From: an uncultured Peptococcaceae bacterium
Lineage (GTDB): Bacteria > Bacillota > Peptococcia > Peptococcales > Peptococcaceae
DNA: 9,826 nt
Assembly: GCA_958451915.1 (NCBI GenBank)
Contig: CAUDRX010000080.1
Location: 1 to 9,826 of the forward strand
Reading direction: 5' to 3'
Both the position numbers and the translations under genes were made by a program. Numbering within the stretch: the stretch's first letter is position 1; every line of letters begins with the position of its first letter. Below are positions 1 through 5,761 of the stretch, in pieces. The notes under the pieces were generated by a model that saw only the letters and a list, made by a program, of their open reading frames with translations, made no database searches and had not been told where the DNA came from.

Positions 1-2
1 GT

Positions 3-1049
3 ACGACCCACGCGCCGCTGGAAAAGAACCTCATCGCCCTCAAAAGCCGCCGCGAGACACTCTCAGAAGAGGTGCGTCTGCTCTATGTGGCACTGACGCG
101 TGCCATTGACCGGCTCTATCTTGTGGCTTCGTTCAAGGCGGCGCAGCTGGAAAAATGGCAGGAACGACGCGGCAGCATGCACGCCGATGGCAACACCTTC
201 CGCAGTGGCAGTTCTTATCGCGACTGGCTGGGGATCTGTCTCTGCGACCCGGCTCATCCGCTCTCGCTGGACGCGCAGGTACCGCTTTATGAATGGCAGA
301 TCGTAGGCGAGGAAGCTGCAAAAGCGTCTGAAGAAGCGTCGGCGCCAGGCTATCCGGCGCTGCTCGCTGCAGCAGATCCGGCGCTGGTGGAAACGATCGG
401 TCGGAGATTCCATATCGATTATCGGTACGCTGATGCGACAACGATGCCATACAAAAAGACCGTTTCTCAGCTCACGAAAAGCAATCAGGTCGTGCCGGAC
501 TATGTGAAGCAGTGGCCGGCTTATGACGAAGCGGTGGAGACCGTGCGCGGTGAAGTGCCGGTGCCGGCGTTTATCCAGGAACACCTCTCTTTTACTGGTG
601 CGGCCATGGGCACGCTCATGCACCAGGTGGTGCAGTGGCTGCCGCTGGTGGTACAGGACCGTGCTGCTATCGAAAAGGGGCTGGCGCGGCTTGAAGCAGA
701 GGCTTTTCTGACGCCGGAAGAGCGTGCAGCCGTCGATGTGGGGATGCTGGAAGCGTTCTACAACAGCGATTTTCTTGCGCGCATCGTGGAAAAGGGCAGG
801 AACATCGAGCATGAAGTCTCTTTTACGATGCGCCAGGAGGGTCTCATGATCGATGGGCAGATCGACCTTTTCTTTGAAACGGACGAGGGCTATGAGATCG
901 TCGACTTCAAGACCGACCGTCAGATGCGTGCTGAACGTTACCGGGCGCAGCTGGCGATGTATGCCGAAGCCCTCAGCACCGCCCGCGGCAAGCCGGTGGT
1001 CCGCAAGTGGCTCTATTGGCTGCGCCATCAAAAAGCTGAAGAGATATAA
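3..1049 (+). CDS. addA: ATP-dependent helicase/nuclease subunit A, C-terminal part (5' truncated by window)
   Basis: The reading frame is open from the window edge, so this is the last 348 residues of a protein that is normally about 1,200 residues. AddA pairs with AddB to unwind and resect double-strand breaks for RecA-dependent repair. Near the start of the visible part is the UvrD/Rep helicase motif VI (LLYVALTRA, visible residues about 26-34), with the conserved arginine. The C-terminal PD-(D/E)XK nuclease domain follows: a GTLMHQVV segment with a histidine near residue 207, IDGQIDLF (metal Asp near 288), IVDFKTD (Asp 301, Lys 303) and a QLAMY segment (Gln 316, Tyr 320). The nuclease triad therefore looks intact. 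No addB is visible; it would be expected upstream, outside the window. The gene ends with TAA and is followed at once by a strong hairpin terminator. The motif order makes AddA much more likely than PcrA or UvrD, which lack the nuclease domain. Confidence 0.93.
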   Translation, partial: TTHAPLEKNLIALKSRRETLSEEVRLLYVALTRAIDRLYLVASFKAAQLEKWQERRGSMHADGNTFRSGSSYRDWLGICLCDPAHPLSLDAQVPLYEWQIVGEEAAKASEEASAPGYPALLAAADPALVETIGRRFHIDYRYADATTMPYKKTVSQLTKSNQVVPDYVKQWPAYDEAVETVRGEVPVPAFIQEHLSFTGAAMGTLMHQVVQWLPLVVQDRAAIEKGLARLEAEAFLTPEERAAVDVGMLEAFYNSDFLARIVEKGRNIEHEVSFTMRQEGLMIDGQIDLFFETDEGYEIVDFKTDRQMRAERYRAQLAMYAEALSTARGKPVVRKWLYWLRHQKAEEI

Positions 1050-1094
1050 AAAACGCTGCGGATCGTGTGATCCGCAGCGCTTTGCTGTTTTTTT
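1048..1094. terminator. Bidirectional Rho-independent terminator between addA and the EamA transporter gene
   Basis: A perfect 11-bp stem (CGCTGCGGATC at 1054-1064 with its complement at 1069-1079) closes a GTGT loop. It is followed by a T-rich tract ending in seven Ts (1088-1094) on the + strand and is preceded by six As (1048-1053), which act as a U-tract on the - strand. It can thus end both convergent genes. Confidence 0.9.
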
Positions 1095-1099
1095 GTGAC

Positions 1100-1990
1100 T
1101 CAGTCTTTGGCAGGGGCATTGGTGAGGATATAGACAGCGACCAGGATGATCGCCATCCCGGTGATATCATAGAAGGTGAAGTGGGTGCCGACCCAGAGAA
1201 ACGAGAAGATGCTGGCAGCGATCGGTTCGATGCAGGCGACGATGCTGGCATTGACCGGACCGATCTCAGCGACGCCGGCGAGAAAGGCAGTGAAAGCAAA
1301 GACCGTGCCGACGATGACGAGGCCGGAGAAGGTCAGGACACTGTCGGGACAGATCGTTGGCTGATAAGCGAAGGGACGTGTTGCCAGTGAGAGGATGATG
1401 CCCCCGATGAACATCGACCAGGCAGTAACAGGCAGACTGCCCCATTTTTGGATGATGCGCACCGGGATGATGTCATGGGCAGCGAGAAAGATCGCAGAGG
1501 CAATGCCCCAGGCAAGGCCGGCACGGGAGATGGCGAGACTGGTGATGTCGCCGTGGGTGGCGATGAGAAAGACGCCGATGAGGATGCCCACGAGGGACGC
1601 CGCTTCCCGCCAGCTTGGCAGGCGATGCACAGTGACACAGATATAGAGGAGCACAAAGGCCGGTCCGCTGTATTGCAGAACGGTGGCAGTGCCGGAATTG
1701 GTGTGGGCGATGGCGGTCAGGTAGGTGTACTGCACGGCCATCATACCAAAGACGGCGAAAAAGAGCAGTACCAAAAGATCGCGTTTGTCCTTCAGGATGC
1801 CGACGAGGGCCTGTTTCTGGCCGCTGGCCAGGGAGATGAGGATGAGCAGGAGGCCTGCCGAGAGCAGGCGTACAGAGGTCAGCCATTCGCCGTTGGTACC
1901 GTAGGTTTTGAACAGGTGCTCGCTGCAGGTGCCGGAAAAACCCCAGCCGATGGCGGCGACAATAGTCAGTAGCAGGTATTTGGTCTTCAC
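1100..1990 (-). CDS. EamA/DMT-superfamily inner-membrane transporter
   Basis: This encodes a 296-residue, very hydrophobic protein with about ten predicted membrane helices in two related halves (about residues 5-143 and 157-291), the layout of the EamA (DUF6) duplication in drug/metabolite transporters. Characteristic pieces are IGWGFSG in the first helix, the segment TNSGTATVLQYSGPAFVLL closing the first half, and GPVNASIVACIEPIAAS in the matching place of the second half. Substrates in this family range from amino acids to nucleotides and cannot be read from sequence. The start is taken as GTG at 1988-1990, because AAGGAGAG lies just upstream and helix 1 follows at once; a longer frame upstream would run over the neighbouring gene's terminator. 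It lies 74 bp downstream of the NodB-like gene on the same strand but is separated from it by a hairpin terminator. Family is confident; function in the cell is not. Confidence 0.9.
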   Translation of the reverse strand: MKTKYLLLTIVAAIGWGFSGTCSEHLFKTYGTNGEWLTSVRLLSAGLLLILISLASGQKQALVGILKDKRDLLVLLFFAVFGMMAVQYTYLTAIAHTNSGTATVLQYSGPAFVLLYICVTVHRLPSWREAASLVGILIGVFLIATHGDITSLAISRAGLAWGIASAIFLAAHDIIPVRIIQKWGSLPVTAWSMFIGGIILSLATRPFAYQPTICPDSVLTFSGLVIVGTVFAFTAFLAGVAEIGPVNASIVACIEPIAASIFSFLWVGTHFTFYDITGMAIILVAVYILTNAPAKD

Positions 1991-2026
1991 AGGTTCTCTC
2001 CTTTTTCGTTGTTGTCTGGAATGGTC

Positions 2027-2059
2027 AAAAAGACGCCGAACTTTGCCGGTCCGGCGCCT
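2027..2059 (-). terminator. Rho-independent terminator after the NodB-like gene
   Basis: On the - strand an 11-bp stem (AGGCGCCGGAC with GTTCGGCGTCT, two G-U pairs) around a 7-base loop runs straight into a run of Ts (TCTTTTTG). It sits six bases after the stop of the NodB-like gene and before the start of the EamA gene. The transporter is therefore either made by read-through or from a promoter I could not identify; a TTGACC overlaps the T-run, but no good -10 follows. Confidence 0.75.
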
Positions 2060-2064
2060 GATGA

Positions 2065-3012
2065 TCAATTATTGATAAAGAGGATGAAATCCTCCATGCG
2101 ATCAAAGTTCGAGTTCATTTCGAAGCGCGGCAGATGATAGGGGTCATAGCCTGTGTCGAGGCTGAGGCAGGTGTTGTTATAGCTGTCAAACCCCAGCGTC
2201 AGCCCTACTGCCTGCATTGCCTGCGTTGTCGTGCCATTGCTCGATGCGTAAGGGTAGGCGAGGGCCACAGGCATCTCACCGCTGATCTCGTAGAGCTTGA
2301 GGTTGTTTCGCAGAAGATCTTTGGTGATACGTTCATAATAGGCCTGCCATTCTTCGTCGGGTTTGGCTTCGCTGAACTGATAGGTTGTTGAGCCGTCGAC
2401 GTTGAGCAGAGGGACATAGGAATAGTAAGTCTCGCTCTGCAGACTGATGAGGCCGGAGTCCACCATCTCGCGGATCTCCTGCCAGGTGAGCAGCGGGAAG
2501 TCATAGTTGTCGTGGTATTCGGTGTAGTAGCCGATGACATTGATCGTTGCCTGGATGCCGTACTTTTCAAGGATCGGGAAAGCCTGGGTGTAGATCTGCT
2601 CGCTGCAGTCGTCAAAGGTGATGAGGACGGCGCGCTTTGGCAGGTCATCGCCGTTTGCCAGGGCCTCGGCGAGGGTCTGCGGCGTGATGAAGGTGCAGCC
2701 GATGTCGACCAGCGTCTTCATCTGCGTTTCGAACTGTGCGAGTGTGATGCCGGGGGTGACGGGTTCGCCTTTTTCGTTGGCTTCGACGAAGCTGCGATAG
2801 GTGAGGATCGGCAGATGACGGCCGTCGTCATTAAAATGCCGCGCCAGCTGACGGTTGTCCTGCCGTGTGCGCAGGTGCTCGTTGATGAAGTCTGAATAAA
2901 ACGTTCCAGGTGATTCGTGGAAATAGACGTAGGGCAGCGCCAGGGTGAAGACAACCGCGCCGATGACAAGCCCGATGATGAAATTTCGCAATACTTTGAG
3001 CCAGCCTGGCAT
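2065..3012 (-). CDS. Membrane-anchored NodB/polysaccharide-deacetylase-fold protein lacking the metal-site histidines
   Basis: The protein has 315 residues. Residues 9-30 form a signal-anchor helix, so the rest is predicted to face outside. The NodB (carbohydrate esterase 4) fold is shown by VLITFDDCSEQIYTQAFPIL (about 129-148), which matches the family's TFDDG...PIL motif, by TWQEIREMVDSGLISLQSET (176-195), by LAYPYASSNGTTTQAMQAVG (251-270) and by LPRFEMN near the end. Active CE4 enzymes remove N-acetyl groups from peptidoglycan or exopolysaccharide using a metal held by one Asp and two His (HxxxH). Here both aspartates of TFDD are kept, but the HxxxH site reads SETYYSY (193-199), so the histidines are Glu194 and Tyr198; the usual glycine after the DD pair is Cys. 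It may be inactive, bind metal differently, or act as a binding protein. The ATG is supported by AAAGGAGGTG seven to eight bases upstream. It is divergent from the DUF3267 gene. Confidence 0.85.
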   Translation of the reverse strand: MPGWLKVLRNFIIGLVIGAVVFTLALPYVYFHESPGTFYSDFINEHLRTRQDNRQLARHFNDDGRHLPILTYRSFVEANEKGEPVTPGITLAQFETQMKTLVDIGCTFITPQTLAEALANGDDLPKRAVLITFDDCSEQIYTQAFPILEKYGIQATINVIGYYTEYHDNYDFPLLTWQEIREMVDSGLISLQSETYYSYVPLLNVDGSTTYQFSEAKPDEEWQAYYERITKDLLRNNLKLYEISGEMPVALAYPYASSNGTTTQAMQAVGLTLGFDSYNNTCLSLDTGYDPYHLPRFEMNSNFDRMEDFILFINN

Positions 3013-3014
3013 GG

Positions 3015-3043
3015 TTGCACCTCCTTTATGAAAAAGCTATAAT
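3015..3043 (+). promoter_or_regulatory. Possible sigma-A-type promoter for the DUF3267 gene
   Basis: A perfect TATAAT lies at 3038-3043, and a poor -35 match (TTGCAC, 3015-3020) sits 17 bp upstream, ahead of the + strand gene at 3107. The gap of about 60 bases to the ATG is AT-rich. The promoter of the opposite gene must also lie in this gap; a TATAAG on the - strand near 3049-3054 is the best candidate but has no good -35. Confidence 0.45.
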
Positions 3044-3106
3044 ATCTTATACCATCTTACTAATGATAGCAAATTTAAGGAAACAAGGAAAGAAGGAGCG
3101 GGTGAA

Positions 3107-3742
3107 ATGGCGATCCGATTTCGCGGCATGCTGCAGGACTTTTCGCAGCTGGAATATGGCTTTCTGCCCCCGGGCGCGCAGAAGCTCAACGAAGGGGAAG
3201 ACCTGGAAAACATCATCGTGCAGGCGATGCGGCAGAGCCTGCCTCTTTTCCTTTTAGTGGCGGCGCTCACTGTGGTGCGTCTCTGGAAGGGGCTGGACTG
3301 GTCGCGGGGCGTACATTTCAGCGAACTGATGCTGGGCAGTCTCGTTTGGATCGTGGTCTATTTTCTGCTCATTGTGCTGCATGAATGCCTGCACGCGCTT
3401 TTTTTCCCGCGGCGTGCTGTTAAAGATGTGTGGTTCTATCAGATGCAGGCGGCGATGGTCTACTGCAACACACCGGTCACGCGGACGCGCTTCATCGTCA
3501 TGAGCCTGACGCCGGCAGTGATTTTGGGCTTTCTGCCGTTTGCAGGCTGGCTCTTTGGCGCCGCGCTCGTCTCACCAGTCTTTTCCCTGCTCTGGCTGGC
3601 GATGAGCTGGAGCATGATCTTTGGCGGCCTGGGAGATTTTTATAATGTGCGCAATGTCGTCGAGCAGGTGCCGAAGGACGCGCTTGTTTTCAATTATGGC
3701 ATCCACACTTATTGGATCATGGATCCAAGGAAGAAAAAATGA
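3107..3742 (+). CDS. DUF3267 family putative membrane zinc metalloprotease (zincin)
   Basis: This is a 211-residue membrane protein with about four hydrophobic helices (near residues 45-60, 76-98, 126-150 and 153-175). The second helix ends in HECLH (92-96), an HExxH zinc-protease motif embedded in the membrane segment, as in DUF3267 proteins, which are described as putative zincin peptidases. A GGLGD segment (173-177) in the last helix supplies an aspartate that could be the third metal ligand. The C-terminal tail (VRNVVEQVPKDALVFNYG and on) is typical of this family. Substrate and role are unknown; intramembrane proteolysis is an inference from the motif. The ATG start has AAGGAG eight bases upstream. 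It is a single-gene unit, divergent from the NodB-like gene and ended by its own hairpin. Family assignment is fairly sure; function is not. Confidence 0.82.
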   Translation: MAIRFRGMLQDFSQLEYGFLPPGAQKLNEGEDLENIIVQAMRQSLPLFLLVAALTVVRLWKGLDWSRGVHFSELMLGSLVWIVVYFLLIVLHECLHALFFPRRAVKDVWFYQMQAAMVYCNTPVTRTRFIVMSLTPAVILGFLPFAGWLFGAALVSPVFSLLWLAMSWSMIFGGLGDFYNVRNVVEQVPKDALVFNYGIHTYWIMDPRKKK

Positions 3743-3744
3743 GC

Positions 3745-3777
3745 AAAAAATAAGACCGGGCAAATGTCCGGTCTTTT
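3745..3777. terminator. Bidirectional terminator between the DUF3267 and acetolactate decarboxylase genes
   Basis: An 8-bp stem (AAGACCGG at 3752-3759 with CCGGTCTT at 3768-3775), extendable by two inner pairs, is followed by TTTT on the + strand. Six As (3745-3750) precede it and form the U-tract for the - strand. Both flanking genes converge on it. Confidence 0.85.
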
Positions 3778-3794
3778 GCATGTTCAGAAAAAGT

Positions 3795-4526
3795 TTATCC
3801 TGCGCCGCCTTCGGCACGGGCGATGGTGTCTGTGAGATCGGCACTGAGATCGAGCTCGTGGAATGCATCATCGTCCGGCAGTACCATCTGGTATTCGGAG
3901 GTCCTGGTGAAAGCACCCTGGAGAAGACCCGCGGAAAGGCCGAGAATGTGGCCGCCATGTTTTTTATCGTCAGAGATGAAGTGGCTGTGCCAGCCGACGG
4001 TGTTCTGTCCTTCCATGAACGCTGGGCAGTAGAAAGCAATGACGGTGCCTTGGATGTCTCCGAGATCAAAGATGGTCTGGTCTTCCATGACCACGTCCAA
4101 AGGCGGGTAGGGCTTTTGCTGCGGGCGTTCGCTGCGAACCTGGACGCTGTCGAAATGACCGGCGAGCTTGACCATGTAAAAGGCGTTGATGCCGTGGCGT
4201 GCGACGATGGATGAGAGGTTGGTCTCGAGGATCTTCAGAGAATCAGCACGGACCTTGGCGGAGAAATCCTTTTCAAAGAAGGTCACGTCACAGAACGGGA
4301 CCAGCGCTTCGTCCACAGCTTCGACAATGCTTCCGTCGGACAGCCCCTGATAGACCACCCCGTCAAGCATGATGAGCTCACCGTCCATGCCGTCAAAGGT
4401 GCCGATGCCAGTGTCGCCGTGTTTTTTCAACGCGCCGACGTTGACAAAGCCGTCGTACTGCCCGAGTGTCAGTGACTGCAGGAGCGCGACCTGATAGATC
4501 TTTTTTCTGCGCTTTTTCTTTTCCAA
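3795..4526 (-). CDS. budA: Alpha-acetolactate decarboxylase
   Basis: The enzyme decarboxylates (S)-2-acetolactate to acetoin, the neutral end product or 2,3-butanediol precursor of pyruvate fermentation; the cytoplasmic protein is usually 235-260 residues. The chosen start gives 243 residues. Seen in order are the GTFDGMDGELIMLDG loop with the conserved Glu (about residue 50), the GHFDSVQVRSERP segment with the arginine (about 131), and the zinc site GWHSHF...GGH (His180, His182, His193). These match the catalytic Glu, Arg and three zinc His known in Bacillus brevis AldC. The start is taken as TTG at 4524-4526, because GGAGG lies eight bases upstream; the in-frame ATG at 4593-4595 would put a cysteine-rich tail ahead of the domain, overlap the promoter, and have no ribosome site. 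No acetolactate synthase or butanediol dehydrogenase gene is adjacent. It is a single-gene unit with its own promoter. The gene is also called alsD in Bacillus. Confidence 0.95.
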   Translation of the reverse strand: MEKKKRRKKIYQVALLQSLTLGQYDGFVNVGALKKHGDTGIGTFDGMDGELIMLDGVVYQGLSDGSIVEAVDEALVPFCDVTFFEKDFSAKVRADSLKILETNLSSIVARHGINAFYMVKLAGHFDSVQVRSERPQQKPYPPLDVVMEDQTIFDLGDIQGTVIAFYCPAFMEGQNTVGWHSHFISDDKKHGGHILGLSAGLLQGAFTRTSEYQMVLPDDDAFHELDLSADLTDTIARAEGGAG

Positions 4527-4566
4527 AAGAAGCCCCTCCTTGCGTGATGATCGTTTTCCGCTCCAT

Positions 4567-4595
4567 ATCATACCACAACAGGGGGCAGACAGCAA
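4567..4595 (-). promoter_or_regulatory. Promoter of the acetolactate decarboxylase gene
   Basis: On the - strand TATGAT (4567-4572) is preceded by TGG, which makes an extended -10. A weak -35, TTGCTG (4590-4595), lies 17 bp upstream. It sits about 40 bases before the TTG start, and its -35 overlaps the T-rich tail of the LysR terminator, so the two units are packed end to end. Confidence 0.55.
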
Positions 4596-4623
4596 ACAAG
4601 ACCCGCCGTACTGGCGGGTCTTG
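4592..4623 (-). terminator. Terminator of the LysR gene
   Basis: A perfect 11-bp stem (CAAGACCCGCC at 4597-4607 with its complement at 4613-4623) closes a 5-base loop. On the - strand it starts eight bases after the LysR stop and is followed by a short, imperfect T-tract (TTGTTTGCTG), so termination may be only partial. Confidence 0.7.
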
Positions 4624-4631
4624 TGCGTGGA

Positions 4632-5621
4632 TCAAAGTTCCATATGCGTCTGGCAGAAGGGTGGATCGCTTTTTGTTGGATGGTAGTTTGGAAATTGTGC
4701 CATGAATTTTTTAGCCACTGGAGACAGCGGATCAGTATAGATGAAACCATTGAGGCTGATCAAAGGTTCTTTGAGTTTGATGAAGACAAGATCGTCAAAA
4801 GCATCTTTGACCATTGATTGAGGATGGAGGAAGATGTCGTTCAGAAATCCGATGCCCAGATGATTTTTGATCGATCTTGCCCAGAAATTGATCGATGAGA
4901 CCACAGAAGCGACTTGGATATGGTCGGAATATTTTCTGAGTCGATGGAGTAAGGGCGAATTCTCAGCGATGCCTGTGGTATAGATCACGATGGGCTGTTT
5001 GAGCACTTTGTTGAGAGAGATGGTCTTGTTACGGGCAAAGGGTGAGTCCTTTGGCACACAGCAGACAAACCGGCTGATGTTGATCGGCTGGAAATGGTAG
5101 TGGCCCGCCGGCAAAAAATCCCGCATGAGTCCATCCTTGTCGCATGGTAAGATCACAAGCCCGAGCCGGTCTTTATCGGGCGCGCCGGTTTGCAGATGTG
5201 TGCAGATCTCGCGTGTGCTGCATTGATCGACGGAGAGGTGGATGTTTGGATAAACGCGATGGAATTCCTGGAGCATAGCTGGGACAAGAGATTCCAGAAA
5301 AGCTGGCGCTGAATAGAGTTCCAGCGAACCGGTCAAGGTTTCGGTGGATGATGTGCGTGCCTGTGGGTCGTTGGACAATTCTTCCAGCAATCTTTTGTAG
5401 CCGTCGACTGTACTTTGGGCGTAGTGGAGGACGCGCTGTCCATCATCCGTGAGCGATACGCCGCGGTTTGTCCGGTGAAGGATCTCTGTCCCCAGTTCGT
5501 TTTCCAGATTCTTGATCGAGGCGCTGAGCGCTTGTGTGGAGATGTGCAATGCGTCGGCGGCCAGATTGAGAGAGCGAGAATGGGAGATCTCGATAAGATA
5601 GATGAGTTGATCGATGCGCAT
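4632..5621 (-). CDS. LysR-type transcriptional regulator
   Basis: This 329-residue protein has the standard size and layout of a LysR regulator. The N-terminal winged helix-turn-helix (residues 1-60) shows the typical run SLNLAADALHISTQALSASI (about 17-36), then NLENELGTEILHRTNRGVSLTDDG. A linker helix follows, and a two-lobed effector-binding domain starts near residue 90 (GSLELYSAPAFLESLVP). The start is ATG at 5619-5621 with AGGAGG six bases upstream; an upstream in-frame ATG (5646-5648) has no ribosome site. It is divergent from the amidohydrolase-permease-flavoprotein unit, the classical arrangement in which a LysR protein binds the shared gap and activates the opposite operon in response to a substrate or intermediate. 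The effector is unknown. It has its own strong promoter, consistent with steady, possibly self-repressed expression. Confidence 0.93.
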   Translation of the reverse strand: MRIDQLIYLIEISHSRSLNLAADALHISTQALSASIKNLENELGTEILHRTNRGVSLTDDGQRVLHYAQSTVDGYKRLLEELSNDPQARTSSTETLTGSLELYSAPAFLESLVPAMLQEFHRVYPNIHLSVDQCSTREICTHLQTGAPDKDRLGLVILPCDKDGLMRDFLPAGHYHFQPINISRFVCCVPKDSPFARNKTISLNKVLKQPIVIYTTGIAENSPLLHRLRKYSDHIQVASVVSSINFWARSIKNHLGIGFLNDIFLHPQSMVKDAFDDLVFIKLKEPLISLNGFIYTDPLSPVAKKFMAQFPNYHPTKSDPPFCQTHMEL

Positions 5622-5687
5622 AAAGAACCTCCTGAAAGACAATGGCATCTGCTTAAAATAAAAGTTGAAACAAAAGGCGGCGTATTA

Positions 5688-5716
5688 ATTGTACTTATTC
5701 CTGCTATATCTGTCAA
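5688..5716 (-). promoter_or_regulatory. Strong sigma-A-type promoter of the LysR gene
   Basis: On the - strand a perfect TTGACA (5711-5716) and TACAAT (5688-5693, five of six consensus bases) are separated by exactly 17 bp. The inferred start is about 60 bases before the LysR ATG. It overlaps the candidate promoter of the divergent unit. Confidence 0.8.
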
Positions 5717-5726
5717 ATGGTAAGAT
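5698..5726 (+). promoter_or_regulatory. Candidate activator-dependent promoter of the amidohydrolase unit
   Basis: TAAGAT (5721-5726) with TGG just upstream forms an extended -10, about 36 bases before the ATG. At the matching 17-bp distance the -35 (TTCCTG, 5698-5703) is poor, as expected for a promoter needing an activator such as the divergent LysR protein. A second -10-like site, TGC-TATATC (5702-5710), is an alternative. Confidence 0.45.
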
Positions 5727-5734
5727 GGCACCAT
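5717..5734. promoter_or_regulatory. Dyad ATGGT-N8-ACCAT, possible LysR operator
   Basis: A perfect 5-bp inverted repeat (5717-5721 with 5730-5734) lies in the divergent gap. It contains a T-N11-A spacing (5718 to 5730) like LysR boxes, touches the -35 of the LysR promoter and covers the -10 of the opposite unit. A 5-bp dyad can arise by chance, so this is tentative. Confidence 0.3.
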
Positions 5735-5761
5735 AGAAAAACAAAGAACATAGGAGTGATC

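Noticed and set aside
63..1031. A 322-codon open frame on the - strand across the whole end of addA
   Set aside because: It lies opposite a well-supported gene with intact helicase and nuclease motifs, has no ribosome site or recognisable domain, and is explained by codon bias leaving few antisense stops.
1448..1972. A 174-codon open frame on the + strand inside the EamA gene, rich in Asp, Glu and Gly
   Set aside because: The composition is that of the reverse complement of a membrane-protein gene; no ribosome site or homology is apparent.
1988..2068. A longer N-terminus for the EamA protein (ATG at 2066-2068)
   Set aside because: The extra 26 residues are Arg-rich, translate the neighbouring gene's terminator hairpin and lack a ribosome site, whereas GTG at 1990 has one.
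3621..4214. A 197-codon + strand frame bridging the DUF3267 end and the acetolactate decarboxylase gene
   Set aside because: It crosses a strong bidirectional terminator and is antisense to the conserved zinc-site region of the decarboxylase.
3781..4595. Possible operon of acetolactate decarboxylase with the LysR gene, making LysR an AlsR-like regulator
   Set aside because: A perfect 11-bp hairpin separates them and the decarboxylase has its own extended -10 promoter; LysR is better explained by its divergent partner. Read-through through the weak T-tract cannot be excluded.
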